Part shown: positions 41,331 to 51,745 of the stretch, piece after piece | How positions within the stretch are numbered: position 1 is the stretch's first letter | How the letters are laid out: each line of letters begins with the position of its first letter | Source of the DNA: Lysobacter sp. TY2-98 | GTDB lineage: Bacteria > Pseudomonadota > Gammaproteobacteria > Xanthomonadales > Xanthomonadaceae | DNA: 64,000 bases | Assembly: GCF_003367355.1 (NCBI RefSeq) | Contig: NZ_CP031413.1 | Location: forward strand, 2,932,001 to 2,996,000 | Direction: 5' to 3' | The notes under the pieces: model-generated | Databases searched by the model: none | Told to the model about the DNA's origin: nothing | The model's input: only the letters and a program-made list of their open reading frames with translations | Translations under genes and position numbers: made by a program

Positions 41331-44192
41331 ATGTCCCGTCTTCCCCTGCGCCTTACCGCCCTCGCCCTCGGCGTCGCTTTCGCCGTCGGTACGCCGGCGA
41401 CCCTGCTGGCCTCGCCGACCGCTGCCACCGCCGCCCCGGCCAAGGCCGCGCTCGACATCCCCTACCAGCGCTTCGTGCTGCCGAACGGCCTGACCGTGCT
41501 GGTGCACGAGGACCACAAGGCGCCGGTCGTCGCCGTGGCGGTCTGGTACCACGTCGGCTCCAAGGACGAGCCCGCGCGCAAGACGGGCTTCGCGCACCTC
41601 TTCGAGCACCTGATGTTCAACGGCTCGGAAAACCATCCGGGCGAATTCTTCGAGCCCTTCGAGCAGGCCGGCGCGACCGGCCAGAACGGCACGACCTGGC
41701 TCGATCGCACCAACTACTACGAAACCGTCCCGACCACCGCGCTCGACATGGCGCTGTGGATGGAGTCGGACCGCATGGGCCACCTGCTCGGCGCGATCGA
41801 CCAGAAGACGCTCGACGAACAGCGCGGCGTCGTTCAGAACGAGAAGCGCCAGGGCGAGAACGAGCCCTACGGCCGCGTCGACGAGCGCATGCTGCTGCAG
41901 ACGTTCCCGGCCAACCATCCGTACCACCACGACACCATCGGCTCGATGGCCGACCTCGACGCGGCCTCGCTCGAGGACGTGAAGACCTGGTTCCGCGGCT
42001 ACTACGGCGCGGCGAACACGGTGCTGGTGATGTCGGGCGACATCGACGTCGCCACCGCGAAGGCGAAGGCGCTGAAGTACTTCGGCGACATCCCGGCGGG
42101 CGCCCCGGTTGCGCGCCAGGCGAAGTGGGTGGCGGCGCGCACCACGTCGACGCGCGACCAGATGGACGATCGCGTCGCGCAGACACGCATCTACCGCGAG
42201 TGGAACATCCCGGGGCGCGGCGAACGCGACCTCACGCTGCTCGACCTGGCGGCCGACGTGCTCGGCGGCGGCAAGACCTCGCGCCTGTACCAGCGCCTCG
42301 TCTACAAGGATCACCTCGTCGACGACGTCTCCGTCGGCATCACGCCGTTCGAGCTGGCGAGCCAGTTCGAGCTGCAGGCCGACGTGAAGCAGGGCGTGGA
42401 TCCGAAGAAGGTCGAAGCCGCGATCGCGGACGAGTGGGCGAAGTTCCTCGCCACCGGGCCCACCAAGGAAGAGCTGATGCGCCTGCAGGCGGCGAATCGC
42501 GCGGCGGTCGTGCGCGGCATGGAGCGCGTGGCGACCAAGGCCTCGCAGCTCGCCGAAGGCCAGGTCTACCTCGGCAATCCGGATGCGTGGAAGCAGTCGT
42601 TCGACTGGAACCAGAAGGCGACGATCGCCGACGTGCTGAAGGCGTCGAAGTCGTGGATCGCGCGCGGCGATTACACGCTCACCGTCGTGCCGACGACGGG
42701 CGCGCCCAAGGAAGAGACCGTCGCCGGCCTGCCCGCTGGCATGCGTCCCGCCGACATTCCGGGCAAGCCGACCACCGCGTTCACCACCACGCCGTCCGAC
42801 GTCGACCGCAAGAAGGGCGTGCCGGCGGTGGAGACGTTCCCGGACCTCACATTCCCGAACGTGCAGCGCGGCCACCTCAAGAACGGCATCGAAGTGGTGC
42901 TCGCCGAGCGCCACAGCGTGCCGGTGGTCAACGTCAGCCTGCAGTTCGACGCCGGCTACGCCAGCGATGTCGGCGGCAAGCTCGGCACCGCCGCGTTCAC
43001 CGCCGCAATGCTGGACGAAGGCACGGCCAAGCTCGACTCGGTCGAGATCGCCAAGCAGCGCGAGCGCCTGGGCATGGGCCTGTCGTCGGGCTGCGGCCTC
43101 GACAGCTGCGCGGTCGGCGCGAACATGCTCAGCGATTCGCTGACGCCGTCGCTCGACCTGCTCGCCGACGTGGTGCGCAACTCCGCGTTCCGCAGCGCCG
43201 ACATCGAACGCGTACGCGCGCAGTGGCTGGCGGGCATCGCGCAGGAGAAGACGCAGCCGACCGGTATCGCGCTGCGCACGCTGCCGCCGCTGCTGTACGG
43301 CGAAGGCCATCCGTACGCGATCCCGTTCTCGGGCACCGGCACCGAAGCCAGCATCAAGTCGCTCAGCGCGGCCGACATGACCGCATGGCGTTCGGCCTGG
43401 CTGCGCCCGGACAACGTGCGCATCATCGTGGCCGGCGACACCACGCTGCCGCAGATCACCGAGCAGCTCGACAAGGTGTTCGCTGACTGGACGCCGCCGT
43501 CGGTCGCGAAGGGGACGAAGAGCGTTCCGCAGGTGGCCGCGCAGGCCAAGCCGCGCGTGTTCCTGATCGACAAGCCCGGCGCGCAGCAGTCGCTGATCCT
43601 CGCGGGCCTGCTCGCACCGCCGACCACGGTCGCCAACAACCTGCCGATCCAGACGATGAACTCCGCGTTCGGCGGCACGTTCACCTCGCGCCTCAACATG
43701 AACCTGCGCGAGGACAAGCACTGGGCCTACGGCGCGTATTCGTTCATGGACGACGCGCTCGGCCAGCGCCCGTACATGCTCTACGCGCCGGTGCAGACCG
43801 ACAAGACGAAGGAATCGGCGGCGGAAATCCTTCGCGAAGTGCGCGACGTCGTGGGCCCGCGTCCGCTGAGCGCGGCCGAGATCACCAAGATCAAGGTCAA
43901 CGACGTGCGCAGCCTGCCGGGCAGCTACGAGACGATCGGTGCGGTGCTGGGTGCGCTGTCCGACAACGTTCTCTACGGCCGTCCGGACGATTACGTCGCC
44001 ACGCTGCGCGAGCGCATCGAAGCGCAGAAGGATGCCGACGTGCAGGCCGCGGCGACGCAGATCATCCATCCGGATGCGCTGACGTGGGTGATCGTCGGCG
44101 ACCTGTCGAAGATCGAGGCGGGCGTGCGTTCGCTCAACTTCGGCCACGTGCAGGTGGTCGACGCGGACGGCAAGCCGGTCGCGACGAAGTAA
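41331..44192 (+). CDS. Secreted M16-family zinc protease, copy A
   Basis: This protein of 953 residues has a signal peptide (cleavage near LLASPTAATAA-AP) and two M16 modules. The zinc site is the inverted motif HLFEH at residues 89-93, followed downstream by the Glu in QNEKRQGEN. The second half is the inactive partner domain with GGTFTSRLNMNLRE. Such enzymes degrade small peptides in a closed chamber. It would act in the periplasm or be exported. It is divergent from the SDR gene, and a second copy (M16-B) lies at 56107-58878. Confidence 0.95.
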   Translation: MSRLPLRLTALALGVAFAVGTPATLLASPTAATAAPAKAALDIPYQRFVLPNGLTVLVHEDHKAPVVAVAVWYHVGSKDEPARKTGFAHLFEHLMFNGSENHPGEFFEPFEQAGATGQNGTTWLDRTNYYETVPTTALDMALWMESDRMGHLLGAIDQKTLDEQRGVVQNEKRQGENEPYGRVDERMLLQTFPANHPYHHDTIGSMADLDAASLEDVKTWFRGYYGAANTVLVMSGDIDVATAKAKALKYFGDIPAGAPVARQAKWVAARTTSTRDQMDDRVAQTRIYREWNIPGRGERDLTLLDLAADVLGGGKTSRLYQRLVYKDHLVDDVSVGITPFELASQFELQADVKQGVDPKKVEAAIADEWAKFLATGPTKEELMRLQAANRAAVVRGMERVATKASQLAEGQVYLGNPDAWKQSFDWNQKATIADVLKASKSWIARGDYTLTVVPTTGAPKEETVAGLPAGMRPADIPGKPTTAFTTTPSDVDRKKGVPAVETFPDLTFPNVQRGHLKNGIEVVLAERHSVPVVNVSLQFDAGYASDVGGKLGTAAFTAAMLDEGTAKLDSVEIAKQRERLGMGLSSGCGLDSCAVGANMLSDSLTPSLDLLADVVRNSAFRSADIERVRAQWLAGIAQEKTQPTGIALRTLPPLLYGEGHPYAIPFSGTGTEASIKSLSAADMTAWRSAWLRPDNVRIIVAGDTTLPQITEQLDKVFADWTPPSVAKGTKSVPQVAAQAKPRVFLIDKPGAQQSLILAGLLAPPTTVANNLPIQTMNSAFGGTFTSRLNMNLREDKHWAYGAYSFMDDALGQRPYMLYAPVQTDKTKESAAEILREVRDVVGPRPLSAAEITKIKVNDVRSLPGSYETIGAVLGALSDNVLYGRPDDYVATLRERIEAQKDADVQAAATQIIHPDALTWVIVGDLSKIEAGVRSLNFGHVQVVDADGKPVATK

Positions 44193-44215
44193 TCGCCGCA
44201 GGAGTTTTGCGGTTC

Positions 44216-44245
44216 AGACGCGCGGGGCGACAATCCCGCGCGTCT
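44216..44245 (+). terminator. Terminator after the M16-A gene
   Basis: A perfect 11-bp stem (AGACGCGCGGG with CCCGCGCGTCT) with an 8-nt loop is followed by TCGTTTG. It lies 24 bp after the protease stop and 20 bp before the next start. Confidence 0.85.
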
Positions 44246-44264
44246 TCGTTTGGGGAGCCTGCCG

Positions 44265-44591
44265 ATGCGCCATGCCGTTCGTCTTGCGTCGCTCACGACG
44301 CTGGTCCTCGCCGCCAGCGCCTGCACCTGGGTGCCGATGCAGCAGGGCGCCGCCGCCGTGCAGGTGCGCGCGCTCAATGCCGCGACCCCGGGCTGCACCA
44401 AGCTCGGCGAGATCGAGGGCAACGTCACCGACCGTGTCGCCCTGTACGAGCGCAACCCGCTGCGCGTGCAGGAGGAACTCGAGACGATGGCGCGCAACGA
44501 GGCCGTCGGCCTGTCCGCCAACACGGTGGTGCCGTTGGAGGCCCCGCACGACGGCCGCCAGCGCTACTCCGCCTGGCGCTGCCCGCGCTAA
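44265..44591 (+). CDS. DUF4156 small lipoprotein
   Basis: This protein of 108 residues has a lipoprotein leader ending AASAC (lipobox) and a DUF4156-type domain: VQVRALNAATPGCTKLGEIEGNV, then EELETMARNEAVGLSANTVVPLE with two more Cys that may form a disulfide. Function is unknown. GGGGAG precedes the ATG. It lies between the M16-A terminator and the ole cluster and seems to stand alone. Confidence 0.85.
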   Translation: MRHAVRLASLTTLVLAASACTWVPMQQGAAAVQVRALNAATPGCTKLGEIEGNVTDRVALYERNPLRVQEELETMARNEAVGLSANTVVPLEAPHDGRQRYSAWRCPR

Positions 44592-44638
44592 GTCCGCTAC
44601 GGCCGCTGCGGCGGTCACGAAACGGCTGAACGGCCCCG

Positions 44639-44660
44639 CACGCCGCCGTACGGTGGCGTG
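44639..44660 (+). terminator. Possible terminator after the DUF4156 gene
   Basis: CACGCCGCC and GGTGGCGTG (one G-T pair) form a 9-bp stem with a GTAC loop, 48 bp after the lipoprotein stop and upstream of oleA. A T-run is lacking. Confidence 0.4.
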
Positions 44661-44717
44661 CGCGGTACCCCCGCGCGCGTTAAGCTTGCGTGTTCCAGTT
44701 GCCCTCGAGCCGCGCCC

Positions 44718-45734
44718 ATGCTGTTCCAACACGTCGCCATTGCCGGCCTCGCGCACATCGATGCGCCGCGCCGCCTCACGACGGACGAAATCAACGCAAG
44801 GCTGCGACCCACCCTCGATCGTCTGGGCATCAAGACCGACGTGATCAAGGACATCGCGGGCGTCGACGCACGCCGTCTCTGGGACGGCCCGATGCTGGCG
44901 TCCGACGCCGCCACGCTGGCGGCGGTGAAGGCGCTGGCTGATGCCGGCGTCGATCCGTCGCGCATGGGCCTGCTGGTCAACACCTCGGTCAGTCGCGACT
45001 ACCTCGAGCCGTCCACCGCTTCGATCGTCTCCGGCAACCTCGGCCTGCCCGACACCTGCCAGAACTTCGACGTCGCCAACGCCTGCCTCGCCTTCATCAA
45101 CGGCATGGACATTGCCGCCCGCATGATCGAGCGCGGCGAGATCGAGTACGCGCTCATCGTCGACGGCGAAACCGCCGACCTCGCCTACGAGAAGACGATC
45201 GAGCGCATGACCCGCGCGGACGTCAGCGAAGACGACTTCAAGAACGAGCTCGCCACGCTGACGCTGGGTTCCGGCGCCGCCGCCATGGTCATGGCGCGCA
45301 CCGAACTCGCCCCCGGCGCGCCGCGCTACAAGGGCGGCGTGACCCGTGCGGCGACCGAGTGGAACAAGCTCTGCCGCGGCAACCTCGACGGCATGGTGAC
45401 CGACACGCGCCAGCTGCTGATCGAAGGCGTCAAGCTTGCGCAGAAGACCTTCCAGGTCGCGCGCCAGAAGCTGGGCTGGGTGGCCGAGGAACTCGACGAG
45501 TTCGTCGTCCACCAGGTCAGCAAGGTGCACACCGCCGCGTTCACCAAGGCCATGGGCATCGATCCGAAGAAGGTGCTCACCATCTTCGGCGAGCACGGCA
45601 ACATCGGCCCGGCCTCGGTGCCGATCGTGCTGAGCAAGCTGCGCGAGATGGGCCGCCTGAAAAAGGGCACGCGCGTCGCGCTGCTCGGCATCGGCTCCGG
45701 CCTGAACTGTTCGATGGCCGAAGTCGTCTGGTGA
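44718..45734 (+). CDS. oleA: OleA, long-chain acyl-CoA condensing thiolase
   Basis: OleA (338 residues) joins two long-chain acyl-CoAs head to head to a 2-alkyl-3-ketoacid, the first step of olefin hydrocarbon synthesis. The catalytic Cys123 lies in FDVANACLAFINGM, the His in VVHQVSKVHT and the Asn in HGNIGPAS, as in KASIII-type enzymes. It is distinguished from FabH by the sequence around the start and by the following oleB, oleC and oleD genes. The ATG at 44718 is used. A strong hairpin separates it from oleB. Confidence 0.95.
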   Translation: MLFQHVAIAGLAHIDAPRRLTTDEINARLRPTLDRLGIKTDVIKDIAGVDARRLWDGPMLASDAATLAAVKALADAGVDPSRMGLLVNTSVSRDYLEPSTASIVSGNLGLPDTCQNFDVANACLAFINGMDIAARMIERGEIEYALIVDGETADLAYEKTIERMTRADVSEDDFKNELATLTLGSGAAAMVMARTELAPGAPRYKGGVTRAATEWNKLCRGNLDGMVTDTRQLLIEGVKLAQKTFQVARQKLGWVAEELDEFVVHQVSKVHTAAFTKAMGIDPKKVLTIFGEHGNIGPASVPIVLSKLREMGRLKKGTRVALLGIGSGLNCSMAEVVW

Positions 45735-45762
45735 CGACGCGACACCTGCATCGTTGAACCTT

Positions 45763-45785
45763 CGCGGCCGCCTCGTGCGGCCGCG
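45763..45785 (+). terminator. Hairpin between oleA and oleB (attenuator candidate)
   Basis: CGCGGCCGC and GCGGCCGCG form a perfect 9-bp stem with a CTCGT loop, followed by TGCTTTCC. It lies inside the otherwise tight oleABCD cluster, so it could reduce transcription of oleBCD relative to oleA. Confidence 0.6.
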
Positions 45786-45810
45786 TGCTTTCCAAGACAT
45801 CGACCACGCG

Positions 45811-46755
45811 ATGGACACCGCGCACCTGCCCGACTACCCGTTCACCCCGCAGCGCTTCGAGGTGCGGCCGGGCATTTCCATGTCGTATCTGGACGAAGGC
45901 CCGCGCGACGGCGAAGTCGTCGTGATGGTCCACGGCAATCCATCGTGGAGCTACTACTGGCGCCACCTCGTGCTCGGCCTGCGCGATCGCTATCGCTGCA
46001 TCGTGCCGGACCACGTCGGCATGGGGCTGAGCGACAAGCCCGACGATGGCGGCGGCGTGCGTCCGCCGTCGCAGCCGTCGCGCGACGGCGCGCGCTACGA
46101 CTACACGCTGCAATCTCGCGTCGACGATCTCACCGCATTGCTCGCGCACCTCGGCATCACCGGCGACGTCACGCTCGCGGTGCACGACTGGGGCGGCATG
46201 ATCGGTTTCGGCTGGGCGATCTCGCACATGCCGCAGGTCAAACGCCTGGTCGTCCTCAACACCGCCGCGTTCCCGCTACCGAGCGCGAAGCCGATGCCCT
46301 GGCGCCTGTCGCTCGGCCGCGATTCGATCGTCGGCGCGTGGGCCATCCGCAGGTTCAACCTGTTCGCACGCGGCGCCTCGCGTTTCGGCGTGACGCGCGC
46401 GATGCCGCGCGACGTGCGCGATGCGTACGACATGCCGTACCACGGCTGGACGAACGCGATCTCGACGATCCGCTTCATGCAGGACATTCCGCTGCAGCCC
46501 GGCGATCGCGCGTGGCCGCTGCTCGAGCGCGTCGGCGCGACGCTGCCGCAGTTCGCCGACCGTCCGACCTTCATCGGCTGGGGCCTGCGTGACTTCGTGT
46601 TCGACAAACACTTCCTCGACGGCTTCCGCCGCGCGCTTCCGAATGCCGAGGTGCATGCATTCGGCGACGCCAACCACTACGTGCTCGAAGACAAGCACGA
46701 GGTGCTGGTGCCGGCGATCCGCGAATTCCTCGACATGCATCCCCTGAGCGCATGA
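45811..46755 (+). CDS. oleB: OleB, alpha/beta-hydrolase (beta-lactone decarboxylase)
   Basis: OleB (314 residues) belongs to the haloalkane-dehalogenase-like alpha/beta-hydrolases and decarboxylates the beta-lactone to the final olefin. The nucleophile is Asp126 in AVHDWGGMIG. The oxyanion region VMVHGNPSWSYYWRHLV and the catalytic His in GDANHYVLED are present. The ATG at 45811 is preferred to a TTG at 45754 because the latter would place coding sequence across the hairpin. The oleC start overlaps its stop by ATGA. Confidence 0.93.
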   Translation: MDTAHLPDYPFTPQRFEVRPGISMSYLDEGPRDGEVVVMVHGNPSWSYYWRHLVLGLRDRYRCIVPDHVGMGLSDKPDDGGGVRPPSQPSRDGARYDYTLQSRVDDLTALLAHLGITGDVTLAVHDWGGMIGFGWAISHMPQVKRLVVLNTAAFPLPSAKPMPWRLSLGRDSIVGAWAIRRFNLFARGASRFGVTRAMPRDVRDAYDMPYHGWTNAISTIRFMQDIPLQPGDRAWPLLERVGATLPQFADRPTFIGWGLRDFVFDKHFLDGFRRALPNAEVHAFGDANHYVLEDKHEVLVPAIREFLDMHPLSA

Positions 46756-48416
46756 CGGCGGCCACCGCGCCCTGCAACATCGCTGCAGCGCTGCCGCGCA
46801 TGGCGACGCAGGCGCCGGACCGCATCGCGATGCGTTGCCCGGGAACGCCCGGCGCCGATGGTCTGGCGACGTACGACATCGCGCTGACCTACGCCCAACT
46901 GGATGCGCGCAGCGATGCGATCGCGGCGGGCCTGGCGAAGCGCGGCATCGTGCGCGGTACGCGCACCGTGGTGATGGTGAAGCCGTCGCCCGAATTCTTC
47001 CTGCTGATGTTCGCGCTGTTCAAGGTGGGCGCGGTGCCGGTGCTGGTCGATCCGGGGATCGACAAGCGTGCACTGCGGCAATGTCTCGACGAAGCCGCGC
47101 CCGACGCCTTCATCGGCATCCCGCTGGCGCACGTCGCGCGTGTGCTGCTCGGCTGGTCGAAGTCCGCGCGTGTGCGCATCACCACGGGTCGTCGCGCGGT
47201 TCTCGCCGACGACACGCTGGCGCACGTCGAGGCCGATGGCGCCAACGCAGGCCCGCAACTCGCAGACACGCAGCCCGACGACGTCGCCGCGATCCTGTTC
47301 ACCAGCGGCTCGACCGGTATCCCGAAGGGCGTGGTGTATCGCCATCGTCACTTCGTCGCGCAGATCGACCTGATGCGCGACGCGCTGGGCATCCGCGAAG
47401 GCGAGGTCGACTTTCCGACCTTCCCGCCGTTCGCGCTGTTCGGCCCCGCGCTCGGCCTGACGTCGATCATTCCAGACATGGACGCCACGCGCCCCGCCAG
47501 CGCGGATCCACGCAAGCTCCACGCCGCCATCGACCGCTTCGACGCGCAGCAGCTGTTCGGTTCGCCCGCGTTGATGCGCGTGCTCGCCGACTATGGCAAG
47601 CCGCTGCCGACGATCCGTCGGATCACCTCTGCCGGCGCACCGGTACCTGCCGACGTCGTTGCACGCATGCGCGAGCTATTGCCGGACGACGCCGACTTCT
47701 ACACGCCCTACGGCGCGACCGAATGCCTGCCCGTCGCGGTGATCGAGAGCCGCGAATTGCAGTCGACACGCGAAGCGACGGAAGCCGGTGCCGGCACCTG
47801 CGTCGGACGCGCGGTGCCGCCGAACGAGGTGCGCATCATCCGCATCGACGACGCGCCGATTGCGACCTGGTCGAACGCTCCCGTCGTCGGCGCGAACACC
47901 ATCGGCGAAATCACCGTCGCCGGGCCGACCGCGACCGACGCGTACTTCCATCGCGATGCCTCGACGCGCCTCGCCAAAATCGTCGAGACGCTCGAGGATG
48001 GCAGCACTCGCGTCGTGCATCGCATGGGTGACGTCGGCTATCTCGATGCCGAGGGTCGCCTGTGGTTCTGCGGCCGCAAGACGCAGCGTGTGGAGACGGC
48101 GAGCGGTCCGCTCTACACCGAGCAGGTCGAGCCGGTGTTCAACACGCATCCGGACGTGCGCCGCACCGCGCTGGTCGGTGTGGGGGATGCGGGCGCACAG
48201 ACGCCGGTGCTTTGCGTCGAGCTGAAGCCGGGTGTCGCCGCCGCACAGTGGCCACGCATCGAGCGCGAGCTGCGTGACATCGGCCGCGGCCACGTCCACA
48301 CCGCGCGTATCGAAACCTTCTTGCGGCATCCCGCATTCCCGGTCGATATCCGCCACAACGCGAAGATCGGGCGCGAGAAACTCGCCGTGTGGGCGGCGAA
48401 GGAGATCGGTCGATGA
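46752..48416 (+). CDS. oleC: OleC, AMP-dependent beta-lactone synthetase
   Basis: OleC (554 residues) activates the beta-hydroxy acid with ATP and forms a beta-lactone. It has the adenylate-forming fold with the P-loop [20 protein letters not shown], the [11 protein letters not shown] motif and the hinge/C-domain with [24 protein letters not shown]. Length fits the family. ATGA overlaps couple it to oleB and oleD, indicating a single translational unit. Confidence 0.95.
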   Translation: MTAATAPCNIAAALPRMATQAPDRIAMRCPGTPGADGLATYDIALTYAQLDARSDAIAAGLAKRGIVRGTRTVVMVKPSPEFFLLMFALFKVGAVPVLVDPGIDKRALRQCLDEAAPDAFIGIPLAHVARVLLGWSKSARVRITTGRRAVLADDTLAHVEADGANAGPQLADTQPDDVAAILFTSGSTGIPKGVVYRHRHFVAQIDLMRDALGIREGEVDFPTFPPFALFGPALGLTSIIPDMDATRPASADPRKLHAAIDRFDAQQLFGSPALMRVLADYGKPLPTIRRITSAGAPVPADVVARMRELLPDDADFYTPYGATECLPVAVIESRELQSTREATEAGAGTCVGRAVPPNEVRIIRIDDAPIATWSNAPVVGANTIGEITVAGPTATDAYFHRDASTRLAKIVETLEDGSTRVVHRMGDVGYLDAEGRLWFCGRKTQRVETASGPLYTEQVEPVFNTHPDVRRTALVGVGDAGAQTPVLCVELKPGVAAAQWPRIERELRDIGRGHVHTARIETFLRHPAFPVDIRHNAKIGREKLAVWAAKEIGR

Positions 48417-49411
48417 AGGTACTCGTGACGGGTGGTGGTGGCTTCCTGGGCCAAGCGCTGTGTCGTGGCCTGCGCGCACGCGGCTACGAGGTCGTCAGTT
48501 TCAATCGCGGCCACTACGCGGAACTCGATGCGATCGGCGTGACGCAGGTCCGCGGCGACCTCGCGAAACGCGACGCGGTGATCGATGCCGCGCGGGGCTG
48601 CGACGCGGTCTTCCACAACGCCGCGAAAGCCGGCGCGTGGGGCCCGTACCGCGAGTATTTCGATGCCAACGTCGCCGGCACCGAGCACGTCATCGACGCC
48701 TGCCATGCGCACCGTATCGGCAAGCTCGTCTACACCTCGACGCCGAGCGTCACCCATCGCGCGACGCATCCCGTCGCCGGCCTCGGTGCGGACGAGGTGC
48801 CGTACGGCGAACACCTGAAGTCGCCGTATGCCCGCACGAAGAAGCTCGCCGAGGAGATGGTGCTGGCGTCCAACACGCCGTCGCTCGCGGTGGTCGCGCT
48901 GCGTCCGCGCCTGATCTGGGGCCCGGGCGACAACCAGCTGCTGCCGCGCATCGCCGATCGTGCGCGCGCCGGGCGACTCAAGCTCGTCGGTGATGGCAGC
49001 AATCTCGTCGACACCACGTTCGTCGAGAACGCGGCCGATGCGCATCTCGCCGCGTTCGATCACCTCGCGCCGGGTTCCGCCTGTGCGGGCCGACCGTACT
49101 TCGTCAGCAATGGCGATCCGCGCAGCATGCGCGAGACGCTCGATGCGCTGCTCGCGGCAGTCGGCGCGCCGGGCCCGGATGGCTCGATTCCATTCCGCGC
49201 CGCTTACGCGATCGGCGCGCTGTGCGAAGGCCTGTGGACGGTCCTGCCCCTGAAGGGCGAGCCGCCGATGACGCGCTTCCTCGCCGAACAGCTGGTCACC
49301 ACGCACTGGTATTCAATGGCGCCGGCCTTGCGTGACTTCGGCTGGTCGCCGCGGATCACCTTCGAGGAAGGCCTCGCGCGGCTGCGCGAGGCGTCACGAA
49401 GCGCGGCGTGA
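48413..49411 (+). CDS. oleD: OleD, NADPH-dependent 2-alkyl-3-ketoacid reductase
   Basis: OleD (332 residues) is an extended SDR that reduces the 2-alkyl-3-ketoalkanoate made by OleA to the hydroxy acid used by OleC. The Rossmann motif is [18 protein letters not shown]. The catalytic Tyr-Lys pair is in [13 protein letters not shown], and VYTSTPSV supplies the Ser/Thr. The ATG at 48413 overlaps the oleC stop. This completes the ole set in the order A-B-C-D as separate genes, as described in Xanthomonas and Stenotrophomonas. Confidence 0.95.
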   Translation: MKVLVTGGGGFLGQALCRGLRARGYEVVSFNRGHYAELDAIGVTQVRGDLAKRDAVIDAARGCDAVFHNAAKAGAWGPYREYFDANVAGTEHVIDACHAHRIGKLVYTSTPSVTHRATHPVAGLGADEVPYGEHLKSPYARTKKLAEEMVLASNTPSLAVVALRPRLIWGPGDNQLLPRIADRARAGRLKLVGDGSNLVDTTFVENAADAHLAAFDHLAPGSACAGRPYFVSNGDPRSMRETLDALLAAVGAPGPDGSIPFRAAYAIGALCEGLWTVLPLKGEPPMTRFLAEQLVTTHWYSMAPALRDFGWSPRITFEEGLARLREASRSAA

Positions 49412-49445
49412 GCGTGCGGCTTCGCGGCCGCCCTACAATGCGCCG

Positions 49446-50087
49446 ATGGACGCACGCCGCACGCCGCTGGACACGCTGAAGCCGCTCGCCGGTCGCGCCC
49501 TCGAGGCCGCGCTCAACCGCGCGCTGGCGCTCGATCCCGATACCCGCGATGGCCTGCGCAATCTCGACGGACGTCGTCTGGTCGTACGCCTCGCCACGCC
49601 ACCGCTTGCGCTGCAGATCACCGTCGACGGCGAACGCCTGCGCGTGGGCCCGGTCGATGACGCGAACGAAGCCGACCTGTCGGTGCGCGCCACGATCGGT
49701 GGCCTCATCGCGCAGCTCCCCTTCATGCGTCGCGACGATGCGCCCGCAGTCGGCGCGATGCGCATCGAAGGCGATGCCGACCTCGCGCGCCGCCTGCAGC
49801 GCCTGGCCGAGCGCTTCGATCCCGACTGGCAGCAGCCCTTCGTCGCCGCGTTCGGTGACGTGCTCGGCGTGCAGGTGGCGCAACTGTTCGCGACTACGTT
49901 GCGCACGGCCAAGACGGCAACGGGCGTGCTCGCCACCAACGCCGCCGACTACGTGCAGCACGAGACGCAGGACGTCGTCGGCCGCGACGAACTCGCCGCG
50001 TTCTACGACGACATCGATGCGCTGCGCGACGACGTCGAGCGCCTCGCCGCCCGCATCGCCCGCCTGCAACCGCGGGGCGTCGCATGA
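49446..50087 (+). CDS. ubiJ: UbiJ, SCP2-domain ubiquinone biosynthesis accessory factor
   Basis: This protein of 213 residues has the SCP2-like lipid-binding domain (about 15-115, [22 protein letters not shown], then [20 protein letters not shown]) and a C-terminal coiled coil ([23 protein letters not shown]). In E. coli UbiJ and UbiK help assemble the ubiquinone-making complex. ubiB starts in the stop codon (ATGA), as in many gammaproteobacteria, which supports the call. It lies 34 bp after oleD. Confidence 0.9.
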   Translation: MDARRTPLDTLKPLAGRALEAALNRALALDPDTRDGLRNLDGRRLVVRLATPPLALQITVDGERLRVGPVDDANEADLSVRATIGGLIAQLPFMRRDDAPAVGAMRIEGDADLARRLQRLAERFDPDWQQPFVAAFGDVLGVQVAQLFATTLRTAKTATGVLATNAADYVQHETQDVVGRDELAAFYDDIDALRDDVERLAARIARLQPRGVA

Positions 50088-51745
50088 CGCCGGTGTTGCG
50101 CGCGTGGCGCATCGGTCGCGTGCTGCTGCGTTATCGGCTCGATGCGCTGCTGGAGGACACGCCGGCGGAACGGTGGCTGCGTCTCGCGCGCCCGTTCGTG
50201 CCGCGTGCGTCGGCGGCCGTCGCCGAATTGCCGCGCGGTGCGCGACTGCGGCTCGCGCTGCAGGAACTCGGTCCGATCTTCGTCAAGTTCGGTCAGATCC
50301 TGTCGACGCGTCGCGATCTGATTCCGCCGGATGTCGCCGACGAACTCGCACTGCTGCAGGATCGCGTGCAGCCGTTCGACGGTGAAGCCGCGCGCCTCAT
50401 CGTCGAGGAATCGCTCGGCCGACCCATCACCGACCTCTTCGCAAGCTTCGACACCACGCCGCTCGCCTCCGCCTCGATCGCACAGGTGCATGCGGCGACG
50501 CTGCCGGGCAGCGGCCGCGAGATCGTGGTCAAGGTGCTGCGGCCCGGCATCCGTCGGCAGATCACGCAGGACATCGCGCTGCTGCGCGCACTCGCCGGCA
50601 TCGCCGAACGCACGCATCCGGCCGCCGACAAGATCCGTCCGCAGGCGGTGGTCGACGAGATCGAACACACGCTCGACGCCGAACTCGACCTGCAGCGCGA
50701 AGGCGGCAACGCCAGCGTGCTGCGTCGCTTCTGGGAAGGCAGCGACGATCTCTATGTCCCCGAAGTGATCTGGTCGCACACCGGCGATCGCGTGCTCACG
50801 CTCGAGCGCGTGCGTGGCATTCCGTCGGATGACATCGTCGCGCTCGATGCCGCCGGCATCGATCGTCGCGCGCTCGCCGCCAAGGGCGTGCGCGTGTTCT
50901 ACACGCAGGTGTTCCGCGACAACTTCTTCCACGCCGACGCGCACGCCGGCAACATCTGGGTGGACGACGATCCGGCGCGTCGCGCGAATCCGCGTTTCAT
51001 CGCACTGGATTTCGGGATCATGGGCCAGCTGTCGGACGAGGACCAGTACTGGCTCGCCGAGAACTTCATGGCGATCTTCAACCGCGACTATCGCCGCATC
51101 GCCGAGTTGCACGTCGACGCCGGCTGGATGCCGGCGCATACGCGCATCGACGAACTCGAAGCCGCCGCACGCGCGGTCTGCGAGCCGTACTTCACGCGTC
51201 CGCTGTCGGAAGTGCCGCTTGCGGAAGTGTTGGTCAAACTGTTCCGCACCGCGCAGAAATACGAGCTCACGTTGCAGCCGCAGCTGATCCTGCTGCAGAA
51301 GACGCTGCTCAACATCGAGGGCGTCGGTCGCCTGCTCGATCCGCAGATCGACATCTGGGGTGTCGCGCAGCCCGTGCTCGAACGCATCCTGCGCCAGCGC
51401 TACAGCCCGAAGCGGCTTGCCAGCGAATTCCGTAAGCGCTTGCCGGAACTCGTGACGCATGCGCCGGAGATGCCGCGCCTGCTGCATCTCTGGTTGAAGC
51501 AACAGGTGGAAGGTCGCCACGAGCTCGCGATGCGATCGCAGGATCTCGCGCAACTCGTCGAAGAAGTGCGACGCATGCAGCGACGTACCGTCGCCGCGCT
51601 GCTCGGCACCGGCCTGATGATCGTCGCTGCGCTGCTGTACGCGCTCGATGCGGGTGGGCCGCATCTGTGGTCGATCCCGGCCGCCGCGTGGATCGCCGCG
51701 CTCAGCGGCCTGTGGGCCTTGCGCGCAGGCTGGCCGCGTCGCTGA
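50084..51745 (+). CDS. ubiB: UbiB, atypical kinase-like ubiquinone biosynthesis protein
   Basis: This protein of 553 residues is an ADCK/UbiB kinase-like protein required for ubiquinone synthesis. Diagnostic motifs are [19 protein letters not shown] (the KxGQ motif), the A-rich loop [14 protein letters not shown] in place of a normal P-loop, and [12 protein letters not shown] as the metal-binding DFG. Two C-terminal membrane helices (about 500-545) are present. It overlaps ubiJ. Biochemical function is ATPase-like rather than classical kinase, and it does not catalyse a chemical step itself. Confidence 0.96.
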   Translation: MTPVLRAWRIGRVLLRYRLDALLEDTPAERWLRLARPFVPRASAAVAELPRGARLRLALQELGPIFVKFGQILSTRRDLIPPDVADELALLQDRVQPFDGEAARLIVEESLGRPITDLFASFDTTPLASASIAQVHAATLPGSGREIVVKVLRPGIRRQITQDIALLRALAGIAERTHPAADKIRPQAVVDEIEHTLDAELDLQREGGNASVLRRFWEGSDDLYVPEVIWSHTGDRVLTLERVRGIPSDDIVALDAAGIDRRALAAKGVRVFYTQVFRDNFFHADAHAGNIWVDDDPARRANPRFIALDFGIMGQLSDEDQYWLAENFMAIFNRDYRRIAELHVDAGWMPAHTRIDELEAAARAVCEPYFTRPLSEVPLAEVLVKLFRTAQKYELTLQPQLILLQKTLLNIEGVGRLLDPQIDIWGVAQPVLERILRQRYSPKRLASEFRKRLPELVTHAPEMPRLLHLWLKQQVEGRHELAMRSQDLAQLVEEVRRMQRRTVAALLGTGLMIVAALLYALDAGGPHLWSIPAAAWIAALSGLWALRAGWPRR

